DNA of 17,269 nucleotides from contig JANXNO010000522.1 of assembly GCA_025354075.1 (NCBI GenBank), forward strand, positions 1 to 17,269, read 5' to 3'. Source of the DNA: Burkholderiales bacterium. Lineage in GTDB: Bacteria; Pseudomonadota; Gammaproteobacteria; Burkholderiales; Casimicrobiaceae. The position numbers were made by a program, and so were the translations under genes. This document shows positions 1 through 7,052 of this stretch, piece after piece (the stretch's first letter is position 1; each line of letters begins with the position of its first letter). A model generated the notes under the pieces. It saw nothing but the letters and a program-made list of their open reading frames with translations, did not search any database and had not been told where the DNA came from.

Positions 1-1176
1 GTCGGTGCTCGGTTTGGTGCTGGCAGAAATGCCGTTGAGGCCGTTGCCGATGTGCGCGGTGGGGTCGGTTGCGGCCAGACCAATGCGGTTGCCCATGATG
101 AAGCTCGGCATAAATACCGTGTCTGAGTCGATCGTGATGCCGTCGCCGGTGTTGCCGCTGATAACGTTGTTCGGGCCGATCAGGTGACCAAAGGTGTCTC
201 CTGTGAGGTGGACGCCCGAGCCGCCGTTGGCGATGGCGATGTTGCCAGTGATGTCAGTGCCGATTTTGTTGTTGACCACGGTGACGGCCGCCAGATTCTG
301 GCTGTAGATCTCGATGCCATTTTTCGTGTTGCCGGAGATCAGGTTGCCACTGATGAGTACTGGTTTGAGCGAAGCAAGCGCGGTGGCGAGATTGCTCTGG
401 AACGCGTTGATTTGCGAAGCGTCCACCGGAATCTGCGGGAACGGCGTTGCGATCGAGTTGTAGATGCTTGAGAAAAAGCCGGTGCTGGTGTCGGGATAAA
501 CCTGCGATGCCGAGACTGAAATGCCGTGGCCCACATTTGGCGCAGCGATCAAACCGGTCGCGTTGACACCGATGCGGTTGTTGAGAAACTTGTAATCGTG
601 GCCGTTCGCCGAAATGCCGTCGCCGCTGCAATTGCCGATGCTTAGATTGGCGATGGTCGAGCCTGTTGCGCCGCTGCCGTGGTTGAGATTGGCGGTGCCG
701 GAGTCAGTAAGGCTCAGGCAACCCTGTTTTTGCCCAGCGCCTGAGTTGTTGCCGCTGATGGTCGTTGTGACCACAGGTGCGCCCGTTAATGTGACCGGCG
801 CGGCAAGGGTGGGCAGGCCGCCATTGATGATGTTGACGGTGGTCACCGTAAACGTAATCGTGTGCGGCGAAGGTACGCCGCCGACCAAGGTGTTCAGCGA
901 CGCGTTGGCCTCCTCGATGGCTGCGCGCAGGCTGCATTGGTTGTTCACGTCTGCGCAGATGCCGTCGCCTTTGTTTTTGTCAGGCAGATCGGTGCTGCCG
1001 ACATTAACGATATAGCTACCCGTGGCAGCCATTAACGGGGGGGCGAAGAGCGCGCCCGTCGCGACGAAAGACAGCAGGGACAGCACACCGAGCCGGGCGG
1101 CTACGTCTCGTAGCAATTTGGCTGACCTGTTGAGCTGTAAGCCCATCGCGGCGCGAGGAGAGGAGAGACGTTTCAT
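1..1176 (-). CDS. Secreted right-handed beta-helix protein with CSLR-type N-terminal motif (C-terminus beyond the window)
   Basis: The minus strand is open without a stop from the ATG at 1176 to the left edge (392 codons), so the gene is partial. The N-terminus is basic and is followed by a hydrophobic stretch around residues 28-49 that ends in LMA/AT, a plausible signal peptidase I site, so the protein should be exported. Residues 81-91 read CSLRAAIEEAN, the motif found at the start of many large secreted parallel beta-helix proteins. From about residue 130 there are repeated rungs with patterns such as NxISGN, NxIG and GDGI, rich in Asn, Gly and small residues; these are typical of a beta-helix stack. 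Such proteins are usually cell-surface or extracellular with unknown ligands. A candidate ribosome site AGGGA lies 8 bases before the ATG; an in-frame ATG at residue 11 is an alternative start. The family call is firm; the function is unknown. Confidence 0.85.
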   Translation of the reverse strand, partial: MKRLSSPRAAMGLQLNRSAKLLRDVAARLGVLSLLSFVATGALFAPPLMAATGSYIVNVGSTDLPDKNKGDGICADVNNQCSLRAAIEEANASLNTLVGGVPSPHTITFTVTTVNIINGGLPTLAAPVTLTGAPVVTTTISGNNSGAGQKQGCLSLTDSGTANLNHGSGATGSTIANLSIGNCSGDGISANGHDYKFLNNRIGVNATGLIAAPNVGHGISVSASQVYPDTSTGFFSSIYNSIATPFPQIPVDASQINAFQSNLATALASLKPVLISGNLISGNTKNGIEIYSQNLAAVTVVNNKIGTDITGNIAIANGGSGVHLTGDTFGHLIGPNNVISGNTGDGITIDSDTVFMPSFIMGNRIGLAATDPTAHIGNGLNGISASTKPSTD

Positions 1177-1358
1177 TCTGTATTCCCTGAGTAAGTTGGC
1201 ATCGGCCGCATCCGCAGAGGTGCGGCACGACGCAACGATTGGCCCGACGCGAGCTGTTTTTCAACGGATCGCATGACTGCACGAACGGAAGGATGTTCGC
1301 GCGGCGGGACTTACAGGTGGATTACAGAAATGAGGATATTGCGGTTATTGGTCGGTTT

Positions 1359-1385
1359 GTAGGGTGGGCAACTTGTCGCCCACGC
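1359..1385. repeat. Dispersed palindromic repeat, copy A
   Basis: GTGGGCAAC (1364-1372) and GTCGCCCAC (1375-1383) pair as a 9-bp stem with one A-C mismatch and a two-base centre. The element with its flanks (GGTCGG, TAGGG before; GC after) is repeated in opposite orientation at about 10615-10650, with 29 of 33 aligned positions shared by eye plus a 3-base gap. This makes it an interspersed REP-like repeat and not a chance palindrome. It could act as a hairpin in RNA at the end of the IclR transcript. Whether it is genome-wide cannot be seen here. Confidence 0.6.
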
Positions 1386-1430
1386 GTCGCCGTTTTGGTA
1401 ACAGCTTTTTGGTAGAACTCCAGCAGAACA

Positions 1431-1488
1431 GGGGCTAAGACATGATAACGGCATTTTTCGACTTAAGCCGAAAAAGCACAGTTAGCCC
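1431..1488. repeat. Nested inverted repeat: outer GGGGCTAA/TTAGCCC around a 22-base near-palindrome
   Basis: GGGGCTAA at 1431-1438 is complementary to TTAGCCC at 1482-1488. Inside it, 1454-1475 is a near-perfect palindrome: TTTTTCG, then a centre containing CTTAAG, then CGAAAAA. It sits downstream of the IclR gene on that gene's strand, so it could form a transcript-end hairpin, but there is no clean GC stem plus T tract as in a classical intrinsic terminator. A similar outer stem with different, still complementary bases occurs at 10490-10547. Confidence 0.45.
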
Positions 1489-1551
1489 ATACAGAACGGC
1501 GATTTAAACGAAAAGCTGATTTCGCTGAAGCCTGACGAACCGTGCGCTGGT

Positions 1552-2418
1552 TTACACCGAAACGGGCACCACGCCACCCAATTTCTCGGTAATTTCGCGA
1601 GCGGTGTGCGCCACCAGCGGGCCGAGCTTCAATATGCGCTCGTCGGTTAATCGCGCAATCGGTCCGGCGAGTGAAATCGCACCCAGCGGCTCGGCGAATT
1701 CGTCGTAAATAGGTGCTGCGACGCAGCGCAAGCCCATGGCATTTTCTTCGTCGTCGTAGCTGTAGCCACGCGCGCGAATCGAGGCGAATTGCATGCGCAG
1801 TTTGTCGGGATTGGTAATGGTTTTTGTGGTCAGTTCGACCAGATGCGAATCGCGCAGAACGATGGCGAGTTCGTCTTCGGGCAGGGCAGACAGCATCGCT
1901 TTGCCCGAGCCGCTGGCGTGCGCCGGGATGCGCGAGCCGAGTCGCACCAGCATGCGCATCACCTCGTGGCATTGCACCTGCGCGATGAAGCAGGCGTAGG
2001 TGCCGTCGAGAATCGACAGGTTGGCCGTTTCGCCCGACGCTTCCATTAGTTTGCGCAGATACGCATGGCTCTCGCCGACGAAATCGCGGTTCGAAACGAA
2101 CGCGCAGCCAACGCGGTACGTCTTCAAGCCGACGTACCAAAGTCCACCTTCTTTCGACTGGTAGACAAAACCCATGTCAGCCAGCGTATTGAGCAGCCGG
2201 TGCGCGGTGGACGGCGGCAAGCTGGCGCGCTGCGAAATCTCGGTGAGCGTGATGCCGCCTTCAGTCTCAGCGAGCTTTTCAAGCAAGGTCAGGCCGCGCG
2301 TCAGGCTTTGCACGCCGCCGCTGACGGCCCCAGTGGGCGCATTCACCTTGCCCCGACGGGTAGCGCTGGCACTATTGACGGCAGCTAGATCAGGGGGCGC
2401 TGGGGGGCGTTGCGGCAT
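1552..2418 (-). CDS. IclR family transcriptional regulator (AllR-like)
   Basis: This 288-residue protein has the two-domain IclR layout. A winged helix-turn-helix occupies about residues 35-95 (GGVQSLTRGLTLLEKL, then SLPPSTAHRLLNTL as recognition helix), and the effector-binding domain spans about 115-280. Diagnostic motifs are SGETANLSILDG, GSRIPAHASGSGKAML, GYSYDDEEN and a closing region with LTDERI. The wording of the effector domain reminds me of AllR, the glyoxylate/allantoin regulator, but many unrelated IclR paralogs look alike, so the ligand is not assigned. About 30 N-terminal residues are low-complexity and variable, so a later start is possible. The gene follows tRNA-Thr on the same strand, and a perfect palindrome lies 8 bases before the ATG, a candidate autoregulatory operator. 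No target operon is directly adjacent; the transporter operon starting at 3615 is a possible one. Confidence 0.92.
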   Translation of the reverse strand: MPQRPPAPPDLAAVNSASATRRGKVNAPTGAVSGGVQSLTRGLTLLEKLAETEGGITLTEISQRASLPPSTAHRLLNTLADMGFVYQSKEGGLWYVGLKTYRVGCAFVSNRDFVGESHAYLRKLMEASGETANLSILDGTYACFIAQVQCHEVMRMLVRLGSRIPAHASGSGKAMLSALPEDELAIVLRDSHLVELTTKTITNPDKLRMQFASIRARGYSYDDEENAMGLRCVAAPIYDEFAEPLGAISLAGPIARLTDERILKLGPLVAHTAREITEKLGGVVPVSV

Positions 2419-2426
2419 GGGCTGCG

Positions 2427-2440
2427 GGCGTTAGAACGCC
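2427..2440. promoter_or_regulatory. Perfect palindrome just upstream of the IclR start codon
   Basis: GGCGTT-AG-AACGCC forms a perfect 6-bp inverted repeat with a two-base centre. It ends 8 bases before the IclR ATG, where a Shine-Dalgarno would be expected, and none is visible there. A related half pair, CGTTAGA (2429-2435) with TCTAACG (2461-2467), spans the same area. It could be an autoregulatory operator or a translation-blocking hairpin; neither is shown by sequence alone. Confidence 0.4.
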
Positions 2441-2487
2441 AGGGTGAATTTGACGCTGAGTCTAACGAATTGGCGAATCGCTGGGGG

Positions 2488-2540
2488 CAATTCTCAACCG
2501 GTAAGCCGGCCTTGAAGCGGTCAACTTGACGGGAGAATTG
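2488..2540. repeat. Nested inverted repeats overlapping the 3' end of tRNA-Thr
   Basis: CAATTCTC (2488-2495) is perfectly complementary to GAGAATTG (2533-2540). Within the enclosed bases are two more palindromes: CCGG-TAAG-CCGG (2498-2509) and GTCAA-C-TTGAC (2520-2530). On the minus strand this follows the tRNA CCA end, overlapping it by two bases, and precedes the IclR gene. It may be a 3' processing or termination structure for the tRNA, though there is no T tract. The function is inferred only from position. Confidence 0.45.
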
Positions 2541-2614
2541 GTGCCGGTGAGATGAATCGAACACCCGACCTTCGCATTACGAATGCGCTGCTCTACCAAC
2601 TGAGCTACACCGGC
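2539..2614 (-). tRNA. tRNA-Thr (anticodon CGU), with encoded CCA
   Basis: Read on the minus strand, the 76 bases fold as a canonical tRNA. The acceptor arm GCCGGTG pairs with CACCGGC, the D arm is GCTC/GAGC, the anticodon loop is TTCGTAA with anticodon CGT, the T arm GGGTG/CATCT carries loop TTCGATT, then A73 and CCA follow. The anticodon stem has one mismatch (G27-A43). The anticodon region is the same as I recall for E. coli thrW. It decodes the ACG codon. It lies upstream of the IclR gene on the same strand and divergent from rlmB. Confidence 0.97.
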
Positions 2615-2677
2615 TAAGGCTTGCAACGCTTGAGTCCCGGAGAACGTCTTCAACGACTAAAAGCGCGCTTTGGTTTA

Positions 2678-2701
2678 ACGCAGCATCAAGAAACGCTGCG
2701 T
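2678..2701 (+). other. Hairpin in the spacer upstream of rlmB
   Basis: ACGCAGC (2678-2684) and GCTGCGT (2695-2701) form a perfect 7-bp stem with a 10-base loop. It lies about 40 bases before the rlmB start, next to an AT-rich stretch (GATAAT at 2706-2711, AATAAT at 2724-2729) that probably holds the rlmB promoter, although no good -35 box pairs with it. No T tract follows. The role is unknown: leader structure or a protein-binding site. Confidence 0.3.
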
Positions 2702-2743
2702 AGCCGATAATTATGCCATGACAAATAATTTCTTTCATCAGCA

Positions 2744-3514
2744 ATGAAGCTCGCGCGCATCATGGGTTTTCATGCCGTCAACGCTCGGCTTGAGCGGCGA
2801 CCCGAAACTGTTGTGGAAATTTTCGTGTCATCGTCACGACGCGACGACCGGGTGGCGCAGTTGCAAACGCTGGCGGACGCTTTGAATATTGAGTTGCAGT
2901 CGGTCGATTCGGGCCGGCTTGCAGCTCTGGCTCAATCAGACGAGCATCAGGGCGTGGTGGCGTTGGTGGAGGTATCGGCTGATGGTTCTACCGGTGCCGA
3001 TTTTGATCAGGTGTTGGCTGCAGCGCTGAAACGGTTACGGCCACCGCTATTTTTATTGCTGGATCAGATTCAGGATCCGCACAATCTGGGCGCGTGCATT
3101 AGAAGCGCCGACGCGTTTGGCGCGGATGCAGTGATACTGCCTAAACATGCGTCGGCGCCCCTGACCGCAGTGGCGCTGAAGGCAGCGAGCGGTGCCACTG
3201 AAACCACGCCGGTGTGCACGGTGGTCAATTTGGTGCAGTGCATCGAAACCCTGCAGCAGGCCAATATCTGGGTGCTTGGTGCCGAGATGGAGACCGACGC
3301 GACGCTGTTCAACACTACGCTTACCGGCCCGCTAGCCTGGGTGCTCGGTAACGAAGGTAAAGGCCTGCGTCGCCTCACGCGCGAGCGTTGCGATGCGCTG
3401 GTCGCGATTCCGATGGTGGGCGCGGTTGAGAGCCTGAACGTGTCGGTCGCGACTGCCGTTTGTCTGTATGCGACGCAGGCAGCAAGGCACGCCGGAGCGA
3501 TCACGAAAAAGTAG
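2744..3514 (+). CDS. rlmB: 23S rRNA (guanosine-2251-2'-O)-methyltransferase RlmB
   Basis: This SPOUT/TrmH-family enzyme transfers a methyl group from S-adenosylmethionine to the ribose 2'-OH of G2251 in the P loop of 23S rRNA. Its 256 residues compare with about 243 in E. coli RlmB. The N-terminal substrate-binding domain (about 1-80) begins with GFHAVNARL and contains HQGVVALV. All three SPOUT motifs are present: motif 1 LDQIQDPHNLGACIRSADAF (106-125) with the conserved Asn and Arg, motif 2 WVLGNEGKGL (199-208) with the conserved Glu, and motif 3 IPMVGAVESLNVSVATAV (222-239), which forms the trefoil knot. I kept the ATG at 2744; an in-frame ATG at residue 7 is a real alternative because neither has a clear Shine-Dalgarno. 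In many proteobacteria rlmB follows rnr; here it stands alone beside a tRNA. Confidence 0.95.
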   Translation: MKLARIMGFHAVNARLERRPETVVEIFVSSSRRDDRVAQLQTLADALNIELQSVDSGRLAALAQSDEHQGVVALVEVSADGSTGADFDQVLAAALKRLRPPLFLLLDQIQDPHNLGACIRSADAFGADAVILPKHASAPLTAVALKAASGATETTPVCTVVNLVQCIETLQQANIWVLGAEMETDATLFNTTLTGPLAWVLGNEGKGLRRLTRERCDALVAIPMVGAVESLNVSVATAVCLYATQAARHAGAITKK

Positions 3515-3520
3515 CGTGCG

Positions 3521-3539
3521 GACCCGAGCGAACCGGGTC
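3521..3539 (+). terminator. Weak hairpin after rlmB
   Basis: GACCCG (3521-3526) pairs perfectly with CGGGTC (3534-3539) around a 7-base loop, starting 6 bases after the rlmB stop codon. No run of T follows, so intrinsic termination is doubtful. It may attenuate or simply stabilise the transcript end before the transporter operon. Confidence 0.3.
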
Positions 3540-3614
3540 AGGATAAGCATTGTCCTGGGCTGCTGCGTGTGTCAACAGGGGTACTATTAGTGCTTCCGAT
3601 TTGTCGTTGAACTC

Positions 3615-4598
3615 ATGCTCGCATTTGTATTGAGAAGGCTCTTCCAGGCGGCGCTGGTCATGCTCGTGGTTGCCTTTGTCGCCTTCTCGCTGTTCAACTA
3701 CGTTGGTGACCCGATCAACATGATGCTCGGGCAGGATGCAACGCCTGAGCAAAAGGTTGAGTTGCGTGAGGCGCTCGGCCTGGACAAACCGGATTACGTG
3801 CAGTTTGCCGCCTTTGTTGGCAACGCGGTCAAGGGCGATTTTGGCCTGTCGCTTCGGCAGGCCCGACCGGTGTCGACGTTAATCAAGGAGCGGCTTCCGG
3901 CGACGCTAGAACTCGCGTTTTGCGCGGCCATTATTGCCCTGGTCGGCGGCGTTGTCATGGGTGTCTACACGGCGCTCAATCGCAATGGCATCTTCTCGCA
4001 GTTCCTCCTTACCATTTCGCTCGTCGGTGTGAGTTTGCCCACGTTTCTGATCGGCATTTTGTTGATCCTGATTTTTGCGGTCACGCTGCAAGTGTTGCCC
4101 TCCTACGGGCGAGGCGACCCCACCCAAATTGGTTGGTGGAGCACCGGCTTTTTGACCACCAGCGGACTTCGCGCACTGGTTCTGCCGTCAATCACCTTGT
4201 CACTGGGCACCATGACGTTGATCATGCGTCTGGTGCGCAGTGAAATGATGGAAGTGTTGCGCACCGATTACATCAAGTTTGCACGAGCGCGTGGGCTGAC
4301 CAATCAGGCGGTGAACTACGGTCACGCATTGAAAAACACGCTGGTGCCCGTGATGACCATCACGGGGCTTCAGCTCGGCTCGATCATCGCCTTTGCGATT
4401 GTGACCGAGACGGTGTTCCAGTGGCCGGGCATGGGCTTCCTGTTCATTCAGTCCGTACAGTTTGCTGACATCCCGGTGATGGCGGCGTATCTGGTGCTGA
4501 TCTCAGCCGTGTTTGTGACGATCAATTTGATCGTTGATCTCCTGTACTACGTCGTCGACCCGCGGTTGCGTATAGAGCAAACCAGCACTGGTCATTAA
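3615..4598 (+). CDS. Peptide-type ABC transporter permease, DppB/OppB family
   Basis: First gene of the transporter operon. The 327 residues match the usual length of DppB/GsiC-type inner-membrane permeases. There is an N-terminal membrane segment (about 10-28), a periplasmic stretch containing GDFGLSL (74-80), and further segments near 95-120, 130-160, 188-206, 245-265 and 288-315, consistent with six helices. The cytoplasmic EAA loop that contacts the ATPase is at about 213-243 (DYIKFARARGL then HALKNTLVPV). It should pair with the second permease at 7053 to form the channel of a dipeptide/oligopeptide importer. The starting ATG has no strong Shine-Dalgarno. A TACTAT sequence at 3582-3587 may be the -10 box of the operon promoter, without a matching -35. 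The transported substrate cannot be read from the permease. Confidence 0.93.
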   Translation: MLAFVLRRLFQAALVMLVVAFVAFSLFNYVGDPINMMLGQDATPEQKVELREALGLDKPDYVQFAAFVGNAVKGDFGLSLRQARPVSTLIKERLPATLELAFCAAIIALVGGVVMGVYTALNRNGIFSQFLLTISLVGVSLPTFLIGILLILIFAVTLQVLPSYGRGDPTQIGWWSTGFLTTSGLRALVLPSITLSLGTMTLIMRLVRSEMMEVLRTDYIKFARARGLTNQAVNYGHALKNTLVPVMTITGLQLGSIIAFAIVTETVFQWPGMGFLFIQSVQFADIPVMAAYLVLISAVFVTINLIVDLLYYVVDPRLRIEQTSTGH

Positions 4599-4622
4599 TT
4601 TTCTTTTTTTGCGAGGCTCAGG

Positions 4623-5819
4623 ATGTACAACCCTAGCAAAGTATCTGACGCGATAGCCGAATTCCATAGTGATCTCACCGCGATTCGTCGCGATATTCAT
4701 TCGAACCCCGAGCACGCCTACAAAGAGACGCGCACCGCTGCCATCGTTGCCGAGCGCTTGACGGCTTATGGCGTTGACGAGGTGCATACGGGCATTGGTG
4801 GCACCGGTGTCGTCGGGGTGATCCGCGGCACTCGCGGGCATGGCGTGGGCACCCGCAATGTGGGTTTGCGGGCGGATATGGACTGCCTTGCAATGTCGGA
4901 GGAAACCCGGCTGCCGTACGCGTCAAAAAATCAGGGCTACATGCATGCGTGTGGCCACGACGGTCACACCACCATGTTGCTGGGCGCAGCGCGGTTTCTT
5001 GCTAAATCGCGCGACTTCGCTGGCACGATCTACACCGTGTTTCAACCTGCTGAGGAGGGCATGGCCGGCGCCAAGGCCATGATGGAAGACGGGTTGTTCA
5101 CGCGCTTCCCGATTGATGTGTTTTACGGCCTGCACAATGCGCCGTGGGTGCCGCTCGGCTCAATGGCGGTACGTAATGGCGCCATGATGGCTGCTGCTGA
5201 CCGCATTGAAATCACGATTGAAGGCAAAGGTGGGCACGGCGGCATGCCGCAATTCGTGAGCGATCCGATTTTGGCTGCGGCGCACGTGATCACCGCCATT
5301 CAATCCATCGCCTCGCGCAACGCTGATCCTGCTGATTCAGTCGTGGTGTCGATCTGCGCGATGGAGGCGGGTGTGATGAACACCTACAACGTGATTCCGC
5401 GTGAGGTGAAATTGATCGGCACCGTACGCACCTATCGCAAAGAGGCTCAGGCGATGGTGATCGAGAAGCTCAAGCTGCTCGTTGAAAACACCGCCGCCGC
5501 GTTTGGCTCCGCGGGCAAAGTTAATTTCATCTTCGGCTATCCGGCGACCATTAACCACAAGCGTGAGGCCGAGCTCGCCGCTGAAGTCGGTCGAAGTGTG
5601 TTTGGACCGGATCATGTGATCACTGAAATTTTTCCGAACACGGGAGGCGAAGATTTTTCGTTTTTTCTGGAAGCCGTGCCCGGTGCCTACATCTGGGTGG
5701 GCCAGCAGTGCGAAGGCGGGTTTCCCATCCACCATCCGAAATATGACTTTGATGACCGCATCATTCCCAACGGCGCGGCACTGCTCGCTGCGATCGCCCA
5801 ACGCGAATTGCAAGGCTAA
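4623..5819 (+). CDS. M20 family amidohydrolase, hippurate hydrolase-like (paralog 1)
   Basis: This 398-residue cytosolic zinc-type metallohydrolase belongs to the M20D aminoacylase/hippuricase group, whose members release amino acids from N-acyl amino acids or related amides. Expected metal ligands are present: Cys110 and His112 in MHACGHDGHTTM, Glu144/Glu145 in FQPAEEG (general base and ligand), His171 in GLHNAPW, and His370 in the C-terminal PIHHPKYDF. GLRADMD (81-87) and GGEDFSF (341-347) are also diagnostic. The middle part (about 190-300) is the dimerisation lid domain. It starts 24 bases after the first permease with AGG upstream and ends 9 bases before a close paralog, so the pair is a tandem duplication. 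Encoding it inside an importer operon suggests it processes the imported compound. The exact substrate is not determinable. Confidence 0.93.
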   Translation: MYNPSKVSDAIAEFHSDLTAIRRDIHSNPEHAYKETRTAAIVAERLTAYGVDEVHTGIGGTGVVGVIRGTRGHGVGTRNVGLRADMDCLAMSEETRLPYASKNQGYMHACGHDGHTTMLLGAARFLAKSRDFAGTIYTVFQPAEEGMAGAKAMMEDGLFTRFPIDVFYGLHNAPWVPLGSMAVRNGAMMAAADRIEITIEGKGGHGGMPQFVSDPILAAAHVITAIQSIASRNADPADSVVVSICAMEAGVMNTYNVIPREVKLIGTVRTYRKEAQAMVIEKLKLLVENTAAAFGSAGKVNFIFGYPATINHKREAELAAEVGRSVFGPDHVITEIFPNTGGEDFSFFLEAVPGAYIWVGQQCEGGFPIHHPKYDFDDRIIPNGAALLAAIAQRELQG

Positions 5820-5828
5820 GAAAATCTG

Positions 5829-7004
5829 ATGAAACTCAACGACCTGCCACAAAATTTTGTCGATGATCTGGTCGCGATTCGTCGCGATATTCACGCTAAT
5901 CCCGAGCTTGCGTATGAGGAGGTGCGTACCAGCAAACTGGTTGCGGAAAAGCTTCGTTCGTGCGGGGTTGACGAAGTTCACACGGGCATCGCCAAGACTG
6001 GTTTGGTCGGTGTGATTCGCGGCAAGCGTTCGGGTGGGACGATTGGCTTGCGCGCGGATATGGACGCGTTGCCGATGCAGGAGAAAAATTCGTTTCTGCA
6101 CGCCTCGAACCGTGCGAAAGTGATGCACGCCTGCGGTCACGACGGTCACACCACGATGCTGCTCGGCGCTGCGCAGTATCTCGCCGCAACGCGTAACTTT
6201 GCGGGCACGGTACACCTGATTTTTCAGCCTGCTGAAGAGGGTGGTGCTGGTGGCGATCTGATGGTCAAAGAAGGGCTGTTTGACCGCTTTGATTGCGACC
6301 GGATTTTCGCCGTTCACAATCGGCCGGATTTACCCATCGGCAAGTGGGGCACGCGCGCGGGGCCTTTTATGGCATCTGCCGACTCATTCACCATCGAAAT
6401 CACCGGCAAAGGCGGTCATGCTGCGCGTCCGCATCTGGTCTGCGATCCTGTTGTCGTAGCCGCAACCGTCGCGCTCGCTATGCAGAGCATCGTGTCACGC
6501 AACGTCAGCCCGCTCGAATGTGCGGTGGTCGGTATCAGCGCAATTGAGGGCGGCAATTTGCCAGCATTTGCCGTCGTCCCCGATACGGTAAAAATGACCG
6601 GTACCGTGCGCACCTATGACACGGCAACGCAGGATTTGATCGAGGCTCGAATGGGCGAACTGGTTGCGGGCATTTGCGATGCGCATCGCGCGAAAGGCAC
6701 ATTGCAGTTCACCCGCCTTTATCCTCCCGTCATCAATACGGCGGCAGAGGTGGAGTTCGCGCGGCTTGCGGCGGCTGAGGTGTGGGGCGAAGAAAACGCC
6801 AACGCTAATTACACGCCGTCGATGGGCGGGGAGGACTTCTCGTTCATGCTGCAAAAAAGACCAGGCTGCTACTCGGTGATTGGACAGGGAACGGGCGGAG
6901 AAATTATCCCGATTCACAATACGCGGTACGACTTTTGCGATGCAATTATTCCTAACGGCGTGCGCTACTTTTCACGATTAGCCGAACGTGGGTTGCCGCT
7001 GTAA
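5829..7004 (+). CDS. M20 family amidohydrolase, hippurate hydrolase-like (paralog 2)
   Basis: This 391-residue paralog of the preceding gene has the same architecture and an intact catalytic set: Cys102 and His104 in MHACGHDGHTTM, Glu136/Glu137 in FQPAEEG, His163 in AVHNRPD, His363 in PIHNTRYDF, plus GLRADMD and GGEDFSF. The two proteins align from end to end with few gaps. They differ most in the substrate-facing segments: after the Glu pair (MAGAKAMM in the first copy, GAGGDLMV here) and after the fourth ligand (NAPWVPLG versus NRPDLPIG). That pattern suggests related but distinct substrates, or a heteromeric enzyme as in AbgA/AbgB; both are inference. Only 9 bases separate it from the upstream copy, so they are surely co-transcribed. 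A longer gap (48 bases) follows before the second permease. Confidence 0.93.
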   Translation: MKLNDLPQNFVDDLVAIRRDIHANPELAYEEVRTSKLVAEKLRSCGVDEVHTGIAKTGLVGVIRGKRSGGTIGLRADMDALPMQEKNSFLHASNRAKVMHACGHDGHTTMLLGAAQYLAATRNFAGTVHLIFQPAEEGGAGGDLMVKEGLFDRFDCDRIFAVHNRPDLPIGKWGTRAGPFMASADSFTIEITGKGGHAARPHLVCDPVVVAATVALAMQSIVSRNVSPLECAVVGISAIEGGNLPAFAVVPDTVKMTGTVRTYDTATQDLIEARMGELVAGICDAHRAKGTLQFTRLYPPVINTAAEVEFARLAAAEVWGEENANANYTPSMGGEDFSFMLQKRPGCYSVIGQGTGGEIIPIHNTRYDFCDAIIPNGVRYFSRLAERGLPL

Positions 7005-7052
7005 GTAACGTGATGACTTCTCGCTAAAGCAATAGACTGACATTGAGGTCCC

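Larger units (their letters stand above)
1177..1551. other. Non-coding spacer between the beta-helix gene and the IclR gene
   Basis: I see no credible gene in these 375 bases. The left part is the leader and promoter region of the minus-strand beta-helix gene; no convincing -10/-35 pair stands out. The right part lies downstream of the IclR stop codon and holds two structured elements: a palindrome at 1364-1383 and a nested inverted repeat at 1431-1488. Both are listed separately. Confidence 0.6.

Noticed and set aside
1463..2140. 225-residue minus-strand frame overlapping the IclR gene
   Set aside because: Arg-rich composition typical of an out-of-frame reading; the IclR frame on the same strand has clear domain motifs.
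2539..2614. tRNA-Thr as an integration site for a mobile element
   Set aside because: I saw no integrase gene and no direct repeat of the tRNA 3' end elsewhere in the window.
2462..2653. 63-residue minus-strand frame with AGVAQLVEQR-like sequence
   Set aside because: This is the tRNA-Thr gene translated by accident; such peptides are a familiar artefact of tRNA genes.
5337..6317. 326-residue open frame antisense to the two M20 genes
   Set aside because: It spans the junction of two well-supported genes on the opposite strand, has no recognisable domain and reflects GC-rich codon bias of the real genes.
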